Source of the DNA: Cucumis sativus
Taxonomy: Eukaryota; Streptophyta; Magnoliopsida; Cucurbitales; Cucurbitaceae
DNA: 64,000 bases
Reading direction: 5' to 3'
Assembly: GCF_000004075.3 (NCBI RefSeq)
Contig: NC_026659.2
Span: 25,872,272 to 25,936,271, forward strand
Below the pieces are notes generated by a model that had not been told where the DNA came from, ran no database searches, and worked only from the letters and a program-made list of their open reading frames with translations. Shown here in pieces: positions 50,583-62,592 of this stretch (positions are counted from its first letter, which is position 1; every line of letters begins with the position of its first letter). Position numbers and translations under genes: made by a program.

Positions 50583-50590
50583 GCGGGAAA
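50583..50590 (-). promoter_or_regulatory. E2F-type site TTTCCCGC 5' of CYCD1
   Basis: Read on the minus strand the bases are TTTCCCGC, a full match to the plant E2F consensus, 268 bases upstream of the CYCD1 start codon. It may sit in the promoter or in the 5' UTR. Its use is inferred from position only. Confidence 0.5.
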
Positions 50591-51817
50591 CATTTTACCC
50601 CGGAAAACGGGTTCCGTTTATTGACAAGAATGTTTGTGCAATGGAGGACAGTTTCAAATTCCAATTAAGCCCCCAATTAAATATAGCCATCTCATTATTT
50701 CTTCTTTCTTTTATTTTCATTTGTCTCTCCAATTCTTGGACTATATTATACCTTAATTAACCTCTTACCAAATGTGATTTTAATTCATTTCATTATGCTA
50801 ATTTTATTATACTCTGCCTTCCTCCCCCATGGAATATTTCATTTTCACCCTGTTTGTTAGTTTTTTTCTTAATTATTATTATTATGATTATGATATTTAG
50901 TTGTTGACATGTACCATGTTGTTTTATCCAACCTCCACAAACGAGAGTTACCGAAAAGGAAATGAAGAAGACCGAGTCATATAGAATTGAGTGTTCATTT
51001 AATTTCTTTCTTATAGGTTTCACTACAAATCAAGCATTTATATATATGTTAAGTCCATTCTCATAACAACAACCATATCTTCAAGCAAAGCCTAAAGGCT
51101 ACAATTGGCCCTAAGTAGCCATACCTAACCAAAAAAACAAAGGCATGTATAGAGGTCCACCCATCATAAAGGAAAAGTCAAATTATTGAATTTTAGGTTT
51201 GACCAGCCAAATTCATCGAGTTTTAATGAAAAGAATATAATCGAGTCTAAATTCTGCAATTTTGAGAGTCATAATCAATCTAACACTACCGGTATTACAT
51301 GTATGACATAACCTCAAACTGTCGTCTAAGGAAAGTTTGTATAATATAGTTAACCCGATATCGATAACTCCAAGAAACTCTAACTCTCATTGTGCTCAGT
51401 GAAGCTAAATACTTTATGTAATAACTTAGACACTTGTCATTGCATATGTCAACTTAATTAAACAACACATCTAAATCAGAGAAGAGTGTTGTTGGAGGAA
51501 TACGTACGTGCACGAGTTTTCATGTCAACAAACGTAATGTTAAAAGAAACATGGAGCACATTACTTTAATTGATTGACGTGATTAATTAAACATCACTAA
51601 AACCAAATCTTTTGATATAACTGGTAATAAATCTACGCTAGTACCTAGATCTATGAATATGGAGGTAGTATGACAATGTTGTCATATTAATACACGTAAA
51701 TATCACCGAACAACAAGGGCATTTTAGAGAATAGGTAAATTTTGAAAATGAAGAAGTGTAGAGTATAGTGAATGGGGAAATTATTAGAAGTTGAAAGGAA
51801 AGCAGTAGGAGAAGTAG

Positions 51818-51861
51818 TGTGTGTGTGTGTGTGGAAATGGGGGGGGGGGGGGGGGGGGGGG
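51818..51861 (+). repeat. GT run followed by a 23-base G tract
   Basis: A GT dinucleotide run (51818-51833) leads into GGAAAT and then 23 consecutive G (51839-51861). The next 100 bases stay G- and purine-rich with several runs of four or more G. This could fold as G-quadruplex. The run is long enough that its exact length may be a sequencing or assembly estimate. Confidence 0.9.
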
Positions 51862-54617
51862 AAAGGAGAAGGGTTAAAGGCGTTTGGGGGAGTGGAGACA
51901 AGGGGAAAATACAGGGGAGGGAAGTTGAAGGCAGCGCGGGGTGCAGGTGTCCGGATGTGCTTTTGGTCGCTCTATTCGTCCTTTTATTTTTGAATGAATA
52001 AGGACATTACATTAGTAGTAGCTTTTGGGTTGATGAATCAAATGGGCTGGCAATTTTTTTCTTTCTTTTTTTTTTTGCATCTCAAAAATTTTAAATTACC
52101 GTAAAACCAAAACCAAAACCAATTTGAATTAGTATTATTATTATTATTGAATCGTACACTTGTCTCAATCACTAGTCCTTTTATCACATCAAATTTTCTC
52201 AATACATAACCTCACCTTACAAATTGGGTCAAGGTGTTATGTGATCTTGTTTTTCAAAATATGGTTTCTAGTCTCATTCATTTTTATTAAAAAAATATAT
52301 TTTTTCTTCTCGTTTTTTTCTTCTATTTCTCTTTTAACGTTGGTATATTGAATGTATTATTTCGCCTTCAATGACAACAACTAAACATAGTTGTTTCTTT
52401 CTTCATCCCAAAAATCACGTGGCCATTAGAGTTATTCTTTCAAACATTGAACAAACCAAGTGCGTAAGGCAAGAATCACAAGTGTGAGTGAAAACTTAAC
52501 CGAAAAAGACTAAAGTGAGCTAGAATCAAGGGTAAGAAATGAAAAGGTTGATGCTATAATAATGGTGACAACAACACTTGCAACAAAATGTTGGAAAGAT
52601 TTGTTTTTTAAAAAATCGATAAATCTTAATACCATTTGGTTTTTAAATGTTCTACTCGAAGTGGTTTGCTCTTGCGAGTAGGATGTTCAAATTAGGTCTC
52701 TCGTTGAGACATTAAACATGACTAAATTCATCATCTTATTAGTGCATGCAGACAACCAATTAAGATAATTGTACCGTGTTTGGTTTATATTAATTGTGTG
52801 TTAGACTTCTAATTGTTGTTTTATTGAATTCTAATATTATTATTTGAAAGAAGAATTGGAATTGCATTTTATTTTCCAAAAGAAATTGAAGTTAATTAGG
52901 TGAGTACAAAAATCCCAAGCAAAGAAGAAAGATGCCCTCAGAAACATGTCTCCCTTTGCTTCATATTGGTAATTTCTATCCCGTGAATCTCTTATAGCCC
53001 CTTCTTTTTTCCTTTTTTAAATATTTCATCCCTATACAAACTTGTACTACCTACCTTCTAGTTTCTTTCCTTTTCTAAAAAATAAATGGTTGTGTATGTA
53101 TGTAGTATATATTGAATACCGAATGTGTATTATGGATTAAAAGGCGAGGATAAATTTAATACAATATGAAGCTTCTCAAATTATTATTACCATTATTTAA
53201 ATAATTATAGAGATTCCAAATTAGAATAACAATTTTTTAAAATTAATAACTCTAACCACTTGCTCTCAAAAATTAGAAGCATAAATTTTTAAAAATTCAA
53301 AGTCTAAAAATATTATAATTTTCGTTTGAGTGAGATAAACTCTCTTCTCTCATTAGAAATTTTATGTACTCTACCAATTTATTTTAAATTTTAACGTCCA
53401 TAAACGAAACTCTTTTACTATTGAACATATTGCAATATTGTGCATTATACAAAAAAAAAAAAAATTGATAATGCGCAAACAAGTGTAAACAAGATGATAT
53501 TAAATTTGTTTGTTTTTAGGGCAAAGAAGAGTCAAGTAGACCATTTTTTTACGTAAAGACTAAAATAGATTAAAAAAATTAAAAACCAAAAGTATATCCT
53601 ATGAAATTAAATATTGAAACAAACAAAATATATATCATACTAGCTACCATTAAGTTCATTGTTAAATCAACTCCAAATCCAACTTTTAAAAAGTTTAGGA
53701 ATATGTATTTGTATTGTGTGTGTGCGCAATGCAATTATTGATGAAAAATATCCCCTAGCCATAGGATATGAAAAGGGGTAAATATATATGTAGCAAAAGA
53801 AAAAGAAAGAGAAATGAGAAGGGTTTAGCTCCTATTGGGATAGCATAATACATGACAACTTAGATATATATATAATATGTGAATGGACTCATTGGCTTAA
53901 ATTAAAATTCCTAAAGTGGGAACATCACTATCATTCTCACTGTTTTCTTCTTATATATATATATATACACTCCTTCAAAACTTGTATTATTTGCTACCCA
54001 CTCACTTTCCCTTCAAGATAAGATTGTTCATGTTGTGTGGGCCTATTTCCCATCTCCTCACACTATTTATTTTTTTCTTCCCTTCCATATTCTCTTAATA
54101 AAATTTGAACCATGTAATGTTTGATGGATGATATATTTCCTATGCTAATTGAGCTTTGTTTCATTCTTTTCTTTAATTATTCTTTACCTTCATTAACTCC
54201 ATTTTCAATCTAAAAATTTAAAAATATTAGTAGATATAATACATTAGATATAGTTATTCTAGTTCTCAAACCTCATTAACAATAGATTATATTATTATTA
54301 TAGGAGTATATCGAAGGATCACATCGATAGAATTTGCTATATTCACAATTATTTTTAAAAAATGTTGAAATGAACTTAATTATTAATTCTAAAATGCTAC
54401 ATGTTGTAAGTACTAAATTGTATATCGTGTAAGTTTAACTACGAATTACTATCGAATTTAAATAGTAAATCATCCAAATGAATATAATTAAGATACTGCT
54501 TTTATTGATTATCAATTTTGAAATTATATGTTTAATTATCCTTCCTCCTACTCATTATCAAAAAAAAGTTTAAATAGCTAGACTCTTTTGTTTATTGATA
54601 TGTATCAACATATATCC

Positions 54618-54713
54618 TTTTCAGTGATCTATGTATGCTAATAAATAGTTTATGAATGCAAAGGATTTTCAGTGATCTATGTATGCTAATAAATAGTTTA
54701 TGAATGCAAAGGA
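54618..54713. repeat. Perfect 48-base tandem duplication
   Basis: Two identical copies (54618-54665 and 54666-54713) starting TTTTCAGTGATCTATG. No difference between copies, so a recent event. Confidence 0.95.
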
Positions 54714-57700
54714 AGAAGATCAATGAGAATAAGAATGTGTGAGATCTCTAGAGGTTTCTATATATATATATATTATATTGAAGATAAGATTGAGAAAAAT
54801 CCAACAAGTTAATAATATAGTATGTAATCTTACTATATGGTTAATATATAGACTATAATAATCTGATTTAGATTCAATTTGTAATTTTAGTGAAAATATA
54901 ATATTTAAAATTTGATTTTGTTGGCTTTGAGGAAAAATGTTATAAAAAGTTTTTAGGAAGTAAATGTAAAATCCACGAGAGGTTGACGAGAACTACTACA
55001 TGTGTGGTTGGTACAAATAAAAAAAGACAATAACTGTTATTTATTCTACAAATTATATATTAGTATCAAATTTAATATATATACAAATCTTTTAGAAATG
55101 GATGTATTCGTTAGGTATCTTAGAAATATTATGGAAGGAATTAATTAAGTGAAAACTTCATTAAGACTAATAATATAATGGTTCTGGGAGTTAAAAAATA
55201 ATTTGATCATGTAATTAAATTATTAAATTTGAATCTATATGGGTTGATTTTAACAATAACAATAATAATAAATTTAAACTTAAACTTTTTAATTTTCAAA
55301 ACCTTATTTGCTTTGTGAAAAACATAGGAATCATAATTTATAAATAGTGTGTTTATAAACTTAATTTTAATGTAAGTGGATAGCTTTTAAAAAGATCAAA
55401 CAATAGGTTTTGCATAGAATTCTACAAGTGTGTGGAGCGTGCATGTAAAATAATATACATATAGTTAAAATCAACTTTGATGAAAAGATTCAATAGTATT
55501 GGACCCGATTTATGTTACTTTTTATGAATGGTCGGTGGGCTTGGATTGAGATGTTAGAAATTTATAAATTAGAAAACACAGTGTGTGTTGTTGAAACTTA
55601 GGGTTTATGTTAAATAAATTGATGTAATTGTTTAGTGCAAATCATGATGATGACTCTATAAAGTTAGGTGAAAGTCCGTCTGAATTGGTATAAATAAAGC
55701 TTCTATATTATTATAGCTACCCATAGGATGCATTCAAAGGAAAATAGGTTAAATTAATATCAAATTCCATATATTTATTATAGTCTCACCAATATAACTC
55801 CAACACTAATTGATATGTATGCAATTTATTGGAATTAATAAAGAGCTTTAAATTCATGTGTCTTTATTTGTTTTTTTTTTTTTTAATTATATGTTTAACA
55901 ATAATTATCATTTAGTTTAATTTCAATAAATTTTAGAAAGATTTTGTCATAAACGCCCGAAATAAACCTCCAAACTTTTAAAAATATTTCCAACATATTA
56001 ATTAGTAAGTTGATTTGAATGAAATAAAAGTGAAAAAGCAAAAAATAATAATGAAATGGAGATTGAAAAAAAAAAAGTTGATAATGAAGGCAATTAGTCG
56101 ATGGGACGTAGGATTGGGAGGGTAGCATTAGTCAACAAACTTCACAATTATTGATATCTCATATCACTATTATTCTAATTCTTACTTCTAATACTGATTT
56201 TTCTTCTCTATTTATTTATGAAGTATATAACTTTAATCTCCAACCTTATAAATATAACTAAATAGTAATTGGTTAAATTGATATAATTAGTAGAGAGTAC
56301 TAATTATAAAATCTTATATAATATTATATTGCAAAACATTATATTAGAAAAGTGAGTAATGTTATGTATAATTTTAAAAATAATAATAACAAGAAGCGAT
56401 GGGCATCATTTTGTTTGGTTAGGGTTTTATTTTCTTTTATATTAAATCTATAAACAACCATTCAACCTCTAGATTTAATTTCTTCATGTGCGTTATCTAT
56501 CTTTTACCACTATTTTTAGATCAATTTCAAGTTTTAAAATTTTTTATTTTAATTTTTCTTCTTATTACAACTAAAACTTAAATAATTTACATACTAATCT
56601 ATCATCGTTATAATTCATAACTAAGTCAAATTTTAAATACCCTAAATAGTTATTAAACATAACCTTTAATTATTCATGTGATTTCTTTGAGGAGAAAAAC
56701 AACAAGAAAGTATTGATTGTCATCCACCTATATTATAAATTTAATTTGGTGCATATTTTATTAAGAACTACTAATTCCACCTATACATTCAAATTCCTTT
56801 CAAAATTGAACATCTTACCTACTCTATATTGTTTTCAATATTTCGTTAAAGTGAACATATATGGATAATTATTATAAAAAAAAACGAAATAAAATGTTAT
56901 GTTTTGTTAACTAATCAATGAAAAACATATCAAAATAACTAAAATAATATAGTTCATAAATGAATGATAAAATATTGAGAAGTTGTATATACGAATAGAA
57001 TAAAACTAAATTTGAACTTGAGAAAACCTTCATATATTAAAAAAAAAAAAAAACATGATGATTATTATTATGAAAACAAAATCGTCCATGAAAGTCTTCC
57101 CAAAAACTTTAGAATACACAAAAGCAAAGTATTGTAATATTATGAAAATAGAATGAAAAAAACAAATAAAAAAGAAAGGGGAGAAGGCGGCTTTTGTCTA
57201 TACTTTGGAGCTGTTTCTCCACCATTACAAAAATCACTTTTCACTAAAATATATTTAAACATTCATATATATATATATGGTGATCCTATTTTTGTTGCTA
57301 ATGACAGCAATATATAATTAACTTTGGTTCTTTATTATCTTATTTATTATAATATTATTCTCTTACACCAAACCTTAAAAAGTTTGGAAGATAATGAAAT
57401 ATACCAAAGCCCAAGTTGCCATCGCTGACCCATTCAAACCCATCAAAATGGGGAAACCTTGTGTAGTTATATTATTCTAAGTTTTGATTTTTGGGTTTAG
57501 CTTTAGAATGAATTTTCAGGATTATTGTTACCATGTTTGTCTTTGTTTTAAATATGATCGAGATGGTCTAAAAACTCTCCTATCCAACCAACAATTGGTA
57601 TTGATTTTATATATATATATATATATATATATTTCAAATATAGTGAAAAGCCAAAATGTTAAATGATATGATGTTTATTTGGATGAATGGATGATTTAAC

Positions 57701-58142
57701 ATAGTCAGAAAGAAATGCTACCTACTACTAAATACAAGTCTAAGTAGAGGAGAAATTTGTGGGTTTTCAATCATAATTTAATTTGACAAAATGGGTTGTC
57801 AAAGTCTCGGCTACATTTTCAACACTCCTAAATGTTTTTCTTCTTTTTTCTTTCTTGTTTAGTTAAGAAGATCCATTTAGTTGAATGGCATTCTATTGAT
57901 GGCGAAATAATTAAATAGAAAAGTATTGTGGGTTTTTGTTTAATTGTACTTAATAATAAGACGCTCTCTTTGAAAACCTCATCTTACCTAATAATAGTCC
58001 GATTTTTAGTATTTATTGCGTGTGGGATGCTCTAATTGAGCTTAGGATGTGGATATTTTTGGGCTTCATAATAATACTTTGGCCCAATTTTTAACTCAAA
58101 AATGTTTCTTCGGCCTGATAGAAAAAAAAACCAACTTAAATT

Positions 58143-58215
58143 GGCGTCGCCCGGACTTGAACCGGAGACCTTCAGTGTGTTAGACTGACGTGATAACCAA
58201 CTACACCACGACACC
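58143..58215 (-). tRNA. tRNA-Val (AAC)
   Basis: The minus strand gives a full cloverleaf: acceptor GGTGTCG pairs with CGACGCC with one G-U, the anticodon stem-loop is CAGT-CTAACAC-ACTG with anticodon AAC, and the T arm is TCCGG/CCGGG with loop TTCAAGT. Seventy-three bases, no intron, CCA not encoded. Just upstream is CTCAACAG (the CAA element common before plant tRNA genes), and a run of nine T follows, serving as Pol III terminator. Confidence 0.97.
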
Positions 58216-59155
58216 TGTTGAGATTATGTAAAAAGATTAGTGATAATAATCATAAATATTTTATTAAATATCTTGTTTTGTATATTAAAAAATGGAAGTG
58301 GATGATGGTGTCTCTCTTGGGAGGCACCACCAAAATAAAAAAATAAATTTTGGTGGGTCAATAAACTCCAAGAAGGTAGGCTTTTTCTCTAGCTGTCTGT
58401 TCATAACTACCAAGGGAAGTTTATGGGGCCTTAGTTCTTTGGGATGGCTTTGGCTTTGATAATGACAATGAAAATTAGTCTCTTTTTTTTCTCCCACCTA
58501 TGGTGAGACAGATTCCCAAGTTCTTTTGTTATATGATTTGGATAAATAATAATATTGATTTATCCAAAATGAATATTCTAGCTTGATAAAGGCTATTTAT
58601 GGATTAATAAAGTATTGTGATGAGGTTCTTGTGTTTATGTTGAAGATGAAGGAGTAGTGGTTAAGAATAGTGATCGTCCATTATATTACCAAATGGTATA
58701 AGCATATTTAATGATTTTGCTCTTCTTACTATTAAATAGGGTTGTTTCCAACTACATATTATATTATAGATCTTCTTCTTACCTAGTTGTGAGATTTTGT
58801 TTGCACTATAATAGCAAACTCTATTAACTCAATTTGTATTACCTTTTAGTCATTGAACAGTTTCAGGATGCATATTATAGCCCATAATTGATATATATAT
58901 CATGAAATTCATATTCTTTTGGGGTATGTAGATTTTTGCTTATATCCCAACAAGCAAATGATTCATACTATTACCCTTGACTCTTGCATACGAACAACTT
59001 TTAGTTTGTGTTGATGACGACATACTTGACATTTGAAAAAAAATCTGAAAGAATACCGAATCATTATATAAGTTAAAAAGGTTGAATGGGATGGAATTTC
59101 AGTAACAACCAATATTTATAATCATATTATTAATGGTCCATTTCATTAACATCAA
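58216..59155. other. Spacer between two tRNA genes
   Basis: No coding gene. A foldback-capable stretch lies at about 58352-58430 (see findings). The last bases before 59156 hold CAA, the usual start element of plant tRNA genes. Confidence 0.5.
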
Positions 59156-59172
59156 GCTGGAATAGCTCAGTT

Positions 59173-59205
<33 letters not shown>

Positions 59206-59229
59206 AAGGTTCAACCCCTTCTTCTAGCG
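59156..59229 (+). tRNA. tRNA-Asn (GTT)
   Basis: A 74-base cloverleaf: acceptor GCTGGAA with TTCTAGC, anticodon loop CTGTTAA with anticodon GTT, T arm GAAGG/CCTTC with loop TTCAACC, discriminator G. No intron. ATCAA precedes it and a seven-T run follows within 20 bases. It lies on the same strand as, and 200 bases before, the DCC gene. Confidence 0.97.
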
Positions 59230-59281
59230 GTTTTCCAATTTTTTTAACAATTACGTTCTCGTGGGTCCTATTCTTCATCTA

Positions 59282-59308
59282 GGCCCATTGGGTTTATGGG
59301 CCTGGGCC
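59282..59308 (+). promoter_or_regulatory. Three site II (TGGGCC) elements 5' of the DCC gene
   Basis: GGCCCA at 59282-59287, TGGGCC at 59297-59302 and TGGGCC at 59303-59308 lie 120-145 bases upstream of the DCC start codon. Such TCP-factor sites are common in promoters of genes for organelle proteins. Confidence 0.55.
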
Positions 59309-59426
59309 TCTAGGCTGCTTGCGAGTGAAGGAAGAGGCATGTTCGGAATCGAACCCCCAATCGATTCCATTTTCGAAATTTTTAGAAACAGAGAAAACCG
59401 CCGGTGGCGGTGATGATCGATCCAAA

Positions 59427-61072
59427 ATGGCGAGCAAGCTTCTGTCGAATCGGTTTCGGCAACTAGTGCTCACATCAACGGCGACAATCAGACCAACCTC
59501 ATTTACTACTTCATTTTCTTTTTCTTCATTTCGACGCGTATTCTCTTCTAAATTTTCGTCACCTTTATCGTCTTCTTTCGGCATCGATTGCTCTACTGCT
59601 GCACCTGCGGATATTGCCGATGTTCCTGAAGAAGTTGTTAAGGACTATGTGGACGTTGTTTCTCCTGCCGTTGCTGTGAATTCTTTGGCTGCCGAGCCCG
59701 TGTTTCCTACTCTCCTCCAGCCTCGAGTTGTTATCTATGACGGTGTCTGCCATCTCTGCCACCGCGGTCCGACCTCTTTCCTCTACCTCTTTAAATCGCT
59801 CTGTTTACTGTTTCATTCTGGTTCCTTTGTTTCATGAGAATGTGTCGTTGCTACCACTGTTACATTCAAAGAACTCAAGGTTGTGCACAATCAGATTGTC
59901 ACTCTCTTATATGTTTTATATTTAAAACAACTCCTACTCTTAGGTTTTTGCCTTAATCTTGTAACATTTTTTCCTTCTTTTCTTTTTCCTTTTTTTTTTC
60001 TTGGGTGATGCTTTGAATTTCCTTCCCTCGTCTTTACACACTATGAACTGTTCGACATTGGTACCGCTCAACTTTTGGAGGAGTTTGGTGACTGTAAGAA
60101 CCTGTGAATCTTAAAAGAAACCCCGTCTCTAATTTCAGAGCCTCATCCTTTTTGGTGTGGTATGTATTGGATATTTGTTTGAGAAAGAAGGAAACAAGTC
60201 TTCCCACAGTATTAAGCTCTATTGAGCTCCAAGGTGACGATTGAAAGTTTTGTCCAAGTTGGATTACGTGTTCCAATGACATTTAATTCTCCGTCGTGTT
60301 TTTATGGCATCTCACTTCCAATATGTAAAAATTTCTAGAGGCTGCAATGGGACATTCTTTTCCACCCCTCCCATAGTTGTGTTCATATCTTGTTCTCTTC
60401 TTTGCTAAAATTTGCAGGTGTTAAGTGGGTTATAAAAGTTGACAAATATAAGAAGATCAAGTTTTGCTGCCTTCAGTCCAAAACTGCTGAACCATACTTG
60501 AGACTGAGTGGCCTGGACAGAGAGGATGTTTCCCATCGCTTCGTGTTCATCGAGGGCCATGGTTCTTACCACCAAGCTTCCACAGGTACTTAACCCTCCT
60601 TGTCCAAGAACAGTTACAATGTTACATTTATGACTTTGATCTTTCCCCTTATTTTCTAACTGTTTGTGGATGTAACACCCAAGATTCATTGTCAAAGTTG
60701 ATCAAGCATTTTAGAAAGGAGGTTTCCTTTTTCTTTTTTGAGTAGATGGAATTATAACCATTACTGTAACAGAACTTTTGTCAAAAAGTATATTGTTCCC
60801 TTCTCCACTTCCTGGTTTTGTGAATATAATCAATACATGGTAATTTTGCAGCTGCTCTGAGGGTATTGTCCTATTTGCCTCTTCCTTACTCAGCCTTGAG
60901 CGCCTTCTTGATAATCCCAACTCCTCTTAGAGACAGTATCTACGACACTGTTGCCAGACATCGTTATGATATGTTTGTAAAGGCTGAAGGTTGCTTGGTT
61001 TTACAAGATGAAGAGCTCCTTGAGCGTTTCATTGACAGGGAGGAACTACTCAATCAACGCCATCAAGAGTAA
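59427..61072 (+). CDS. Organelle-targeted DCC (DUF393) thiol oxidoreductase-like protein
   Basis: Three exons, 59427-59766, 60418-60585 and 60852-61072, give 242 residues. The first 60 residues are Ser/Thr/Arg-rich with few acids (MASKLLSNRFRQLVLTSTAT...), a mitochondrial or plastid targeting peptide. The DCC domain starts VVIYDGVCHLCHRG with the CxxC pair at residues 108 and 111, continues WVIKVDKYKKIKFCCLQS and ends with the helix RHRYDMFVKAEG. DCC proteins are predicted thiol-disulphide oxidoreductases; no reaction has been proven to my knowledge. Similar to Arabidopsis At1g52590 from memory. The first intron's donor (GTCCGA) is poor and follows the CxxC by one codon, so intron retention would give a short protein ending at 59835-59837. 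No upstream in-frame ATG exists, which supports this start. Confidence 0.93.
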
Positions 61073-61525
61073 GGAACCGTGTCGTGTCGTGTCCATTGCA
61101 TTTTCTCTTGTGGACATGGAATTGTAAATGTTAGTCTTACGCTTACCCTCCCCTCTTTTGGACAAAAGAACCTGATATGATGAATGTAATTCGAAACACT
61201 TAAGCTGGAAGTGTACTAGTAGCCAGTAGGAAGGTGACGTACTGTAATGATCAGTTTTAAACAAGAAACGACAACATCCATAATTCAAAATTAACATATT
61301 GAAAGTACAGCTAAAACAATATAGATTGCTAATGCAGACAATACACTAAAGTTTATGGTTACAATGAAAGAGTTTCTGTTTGCTTTTTATCTAAGTTCTA
61401 TCCTTATATCCCTATCATCCCTACATCTCGGTTAGTTCATTCAAGAACAAACTCACCCTTATTTGGACAAACGTTATGGTAAATCAGATGAACAAAATGA
61501 ATTTCTAGTGCAGGTAGGGACTGCG
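61073..61525. other. Convergent 3' spacer, DCC and PRIN2
   Basis: The 3' UTRs of the DCC gene (+) and PRIN2 (-) face each other. No other gene. Confidence 0.6.
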
Positions 61526-62214
61526 TTAGGTGGCATCATCACCAGTCCACTGATTCCAGTCTTTATCAACATGATCTTGAGCCCATTTAACAGCAGCACG
61601 AGCAGCTTGAGGGCCTCCAGGTAATCCTCGTTCGTTGATAGCATCAGACATATCAATAAAAGGTAAAACTAACAAAGTTCCAGGTCCGCCATACTCGGTA
61701 TGCATAAAGGTATTGAATATCTGTTGTTGAGAAAAACAACATAAGTAATAAAGAGTCAAGAGTAATATTATTAATGTCAAATTAAGATAGAAGGTGAGAG
61801 CATTCATGATATTTCATACATACCTCAGTGCATATTCCGACGACCTGTTGAAGTGAATCCCCGTAAATATCTCTCTTAGAGAGCTTTTGTAGGAGATGAG
61901 CCCTGAACTTCTCGGTCTCCTGAAGAGAGAAGAATTTGTAAGTGAAACTGAAGAGAAATGGAAATGATGGGAAGAGAGAGGAAAGGGAAACTTACGGCGA
62001 CGGCGAATTCGGGAATTGGGTCGGGGAATTTGTATTCAGCGGCGGTGCAAATGTGGGTTGGGAAGGAGGAGGAGGGTAGTGTGAGGGTGGGGGAGAGGCG
62101 AAGAGGGGTTGAAGGGTTATTAGAGAAGAAGGATGGTGGAAGAGAGGGTTTATGGAAAGGGAAGAAAAGAGAAGGGAGGAGATTGAAAGAAGGAGATGTT
62201 GTAGTCCACGCCAT
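61526..62214 (-). CDS. PRIN2: PLASTID REDOX INSENSITIVE 2
   Basis: Three exons, 62214-61996, 61919-61824 and 61720-61526, both introns phase 0, give 169 residues. The first 55 residues are rich in Ser and Pro and hydrophobic residues with no acids: a chloroplast transit peptide. The conserved body begins AAEYKFPDPIPEF, continues ETEKFRAHLLQKLS, then IFNTFMHTEYGGPGTLLVLP and AARAAVKWAQDHVDKDW. PRIN2 is a plastid nucleoid protein needed for full activity of the plastid-encoded RNA polymerase and for redox signalling to the nucleus; its cysteines form redox-switched disulphides. Two Cys are visible here, at 56 and 103. It lies next to POLL, as I recall from Arabidopsis (At1g10522 beside At1g10520). 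A GGGTTT telo-box-like pair lies just upstream at 62235-62266. Confidence 0.94.
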
Positions 62215-62592
62215 GTTTATCTGCTGCTGCTGCTGCTCGGGTTTAGGAAGAACGTAGAAGAAGGGTTTATCGATGAATTTTCACTTTGCACCCCCACCCA
62301 CGATTGAGTCTACGTGGATGCAACCTCAGAAATTACCTCATTATTCTTCGCATTTGACGTTTACAATTGCTTTCCAAACTTATGCGCTTTTTATTAATTC
62401 AATCACTGTTTTTAAATTTTAATTGAACATAAAGGTGAAAAATTTTGTACTCTTCTGTTTCAATAAAAGAATAGCCTTACATAAAATAATCTTAATCTTA
62501 GCAAAATACAAATTTAGGAGTTTGTGAGCCTACACTATTGAAGAATGAACAATATCTCCACATATTAGACAGAGTTTTCAAAGTACCACGGA

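Larger units (their letters stand above)
50316..58142. other. Long gene-poor spacer
   Basis: The first 300 bases are the CYCD1 promoter with an E2F-type site. The rest is AT-rich DNA with no supportable gene. Special items are a GT run and 23-base G tract (51818-51861), a perfect 48-base tandem duplication (54618-54713), and an AT tract at about 57610-57632. Short open frames here are low-complexity. Confidence 0.5.

Noticed and set aside
58143-59229. tRNA genes considered as plastid or mitochondrial DNA insertions
   Set aside because: Both sequences are of the nuclear eukaryotic type with upstream CAA and downstream T runs, and no flanking organelle DNA is seen.
59319-59426. Upstream extension of the DCC frame beyond the ATG
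   Set aside because: The longer frame has no ATG at its start and runs through the promoter with its site II elements; the ATG at 59427 begins a good targeting peptide.
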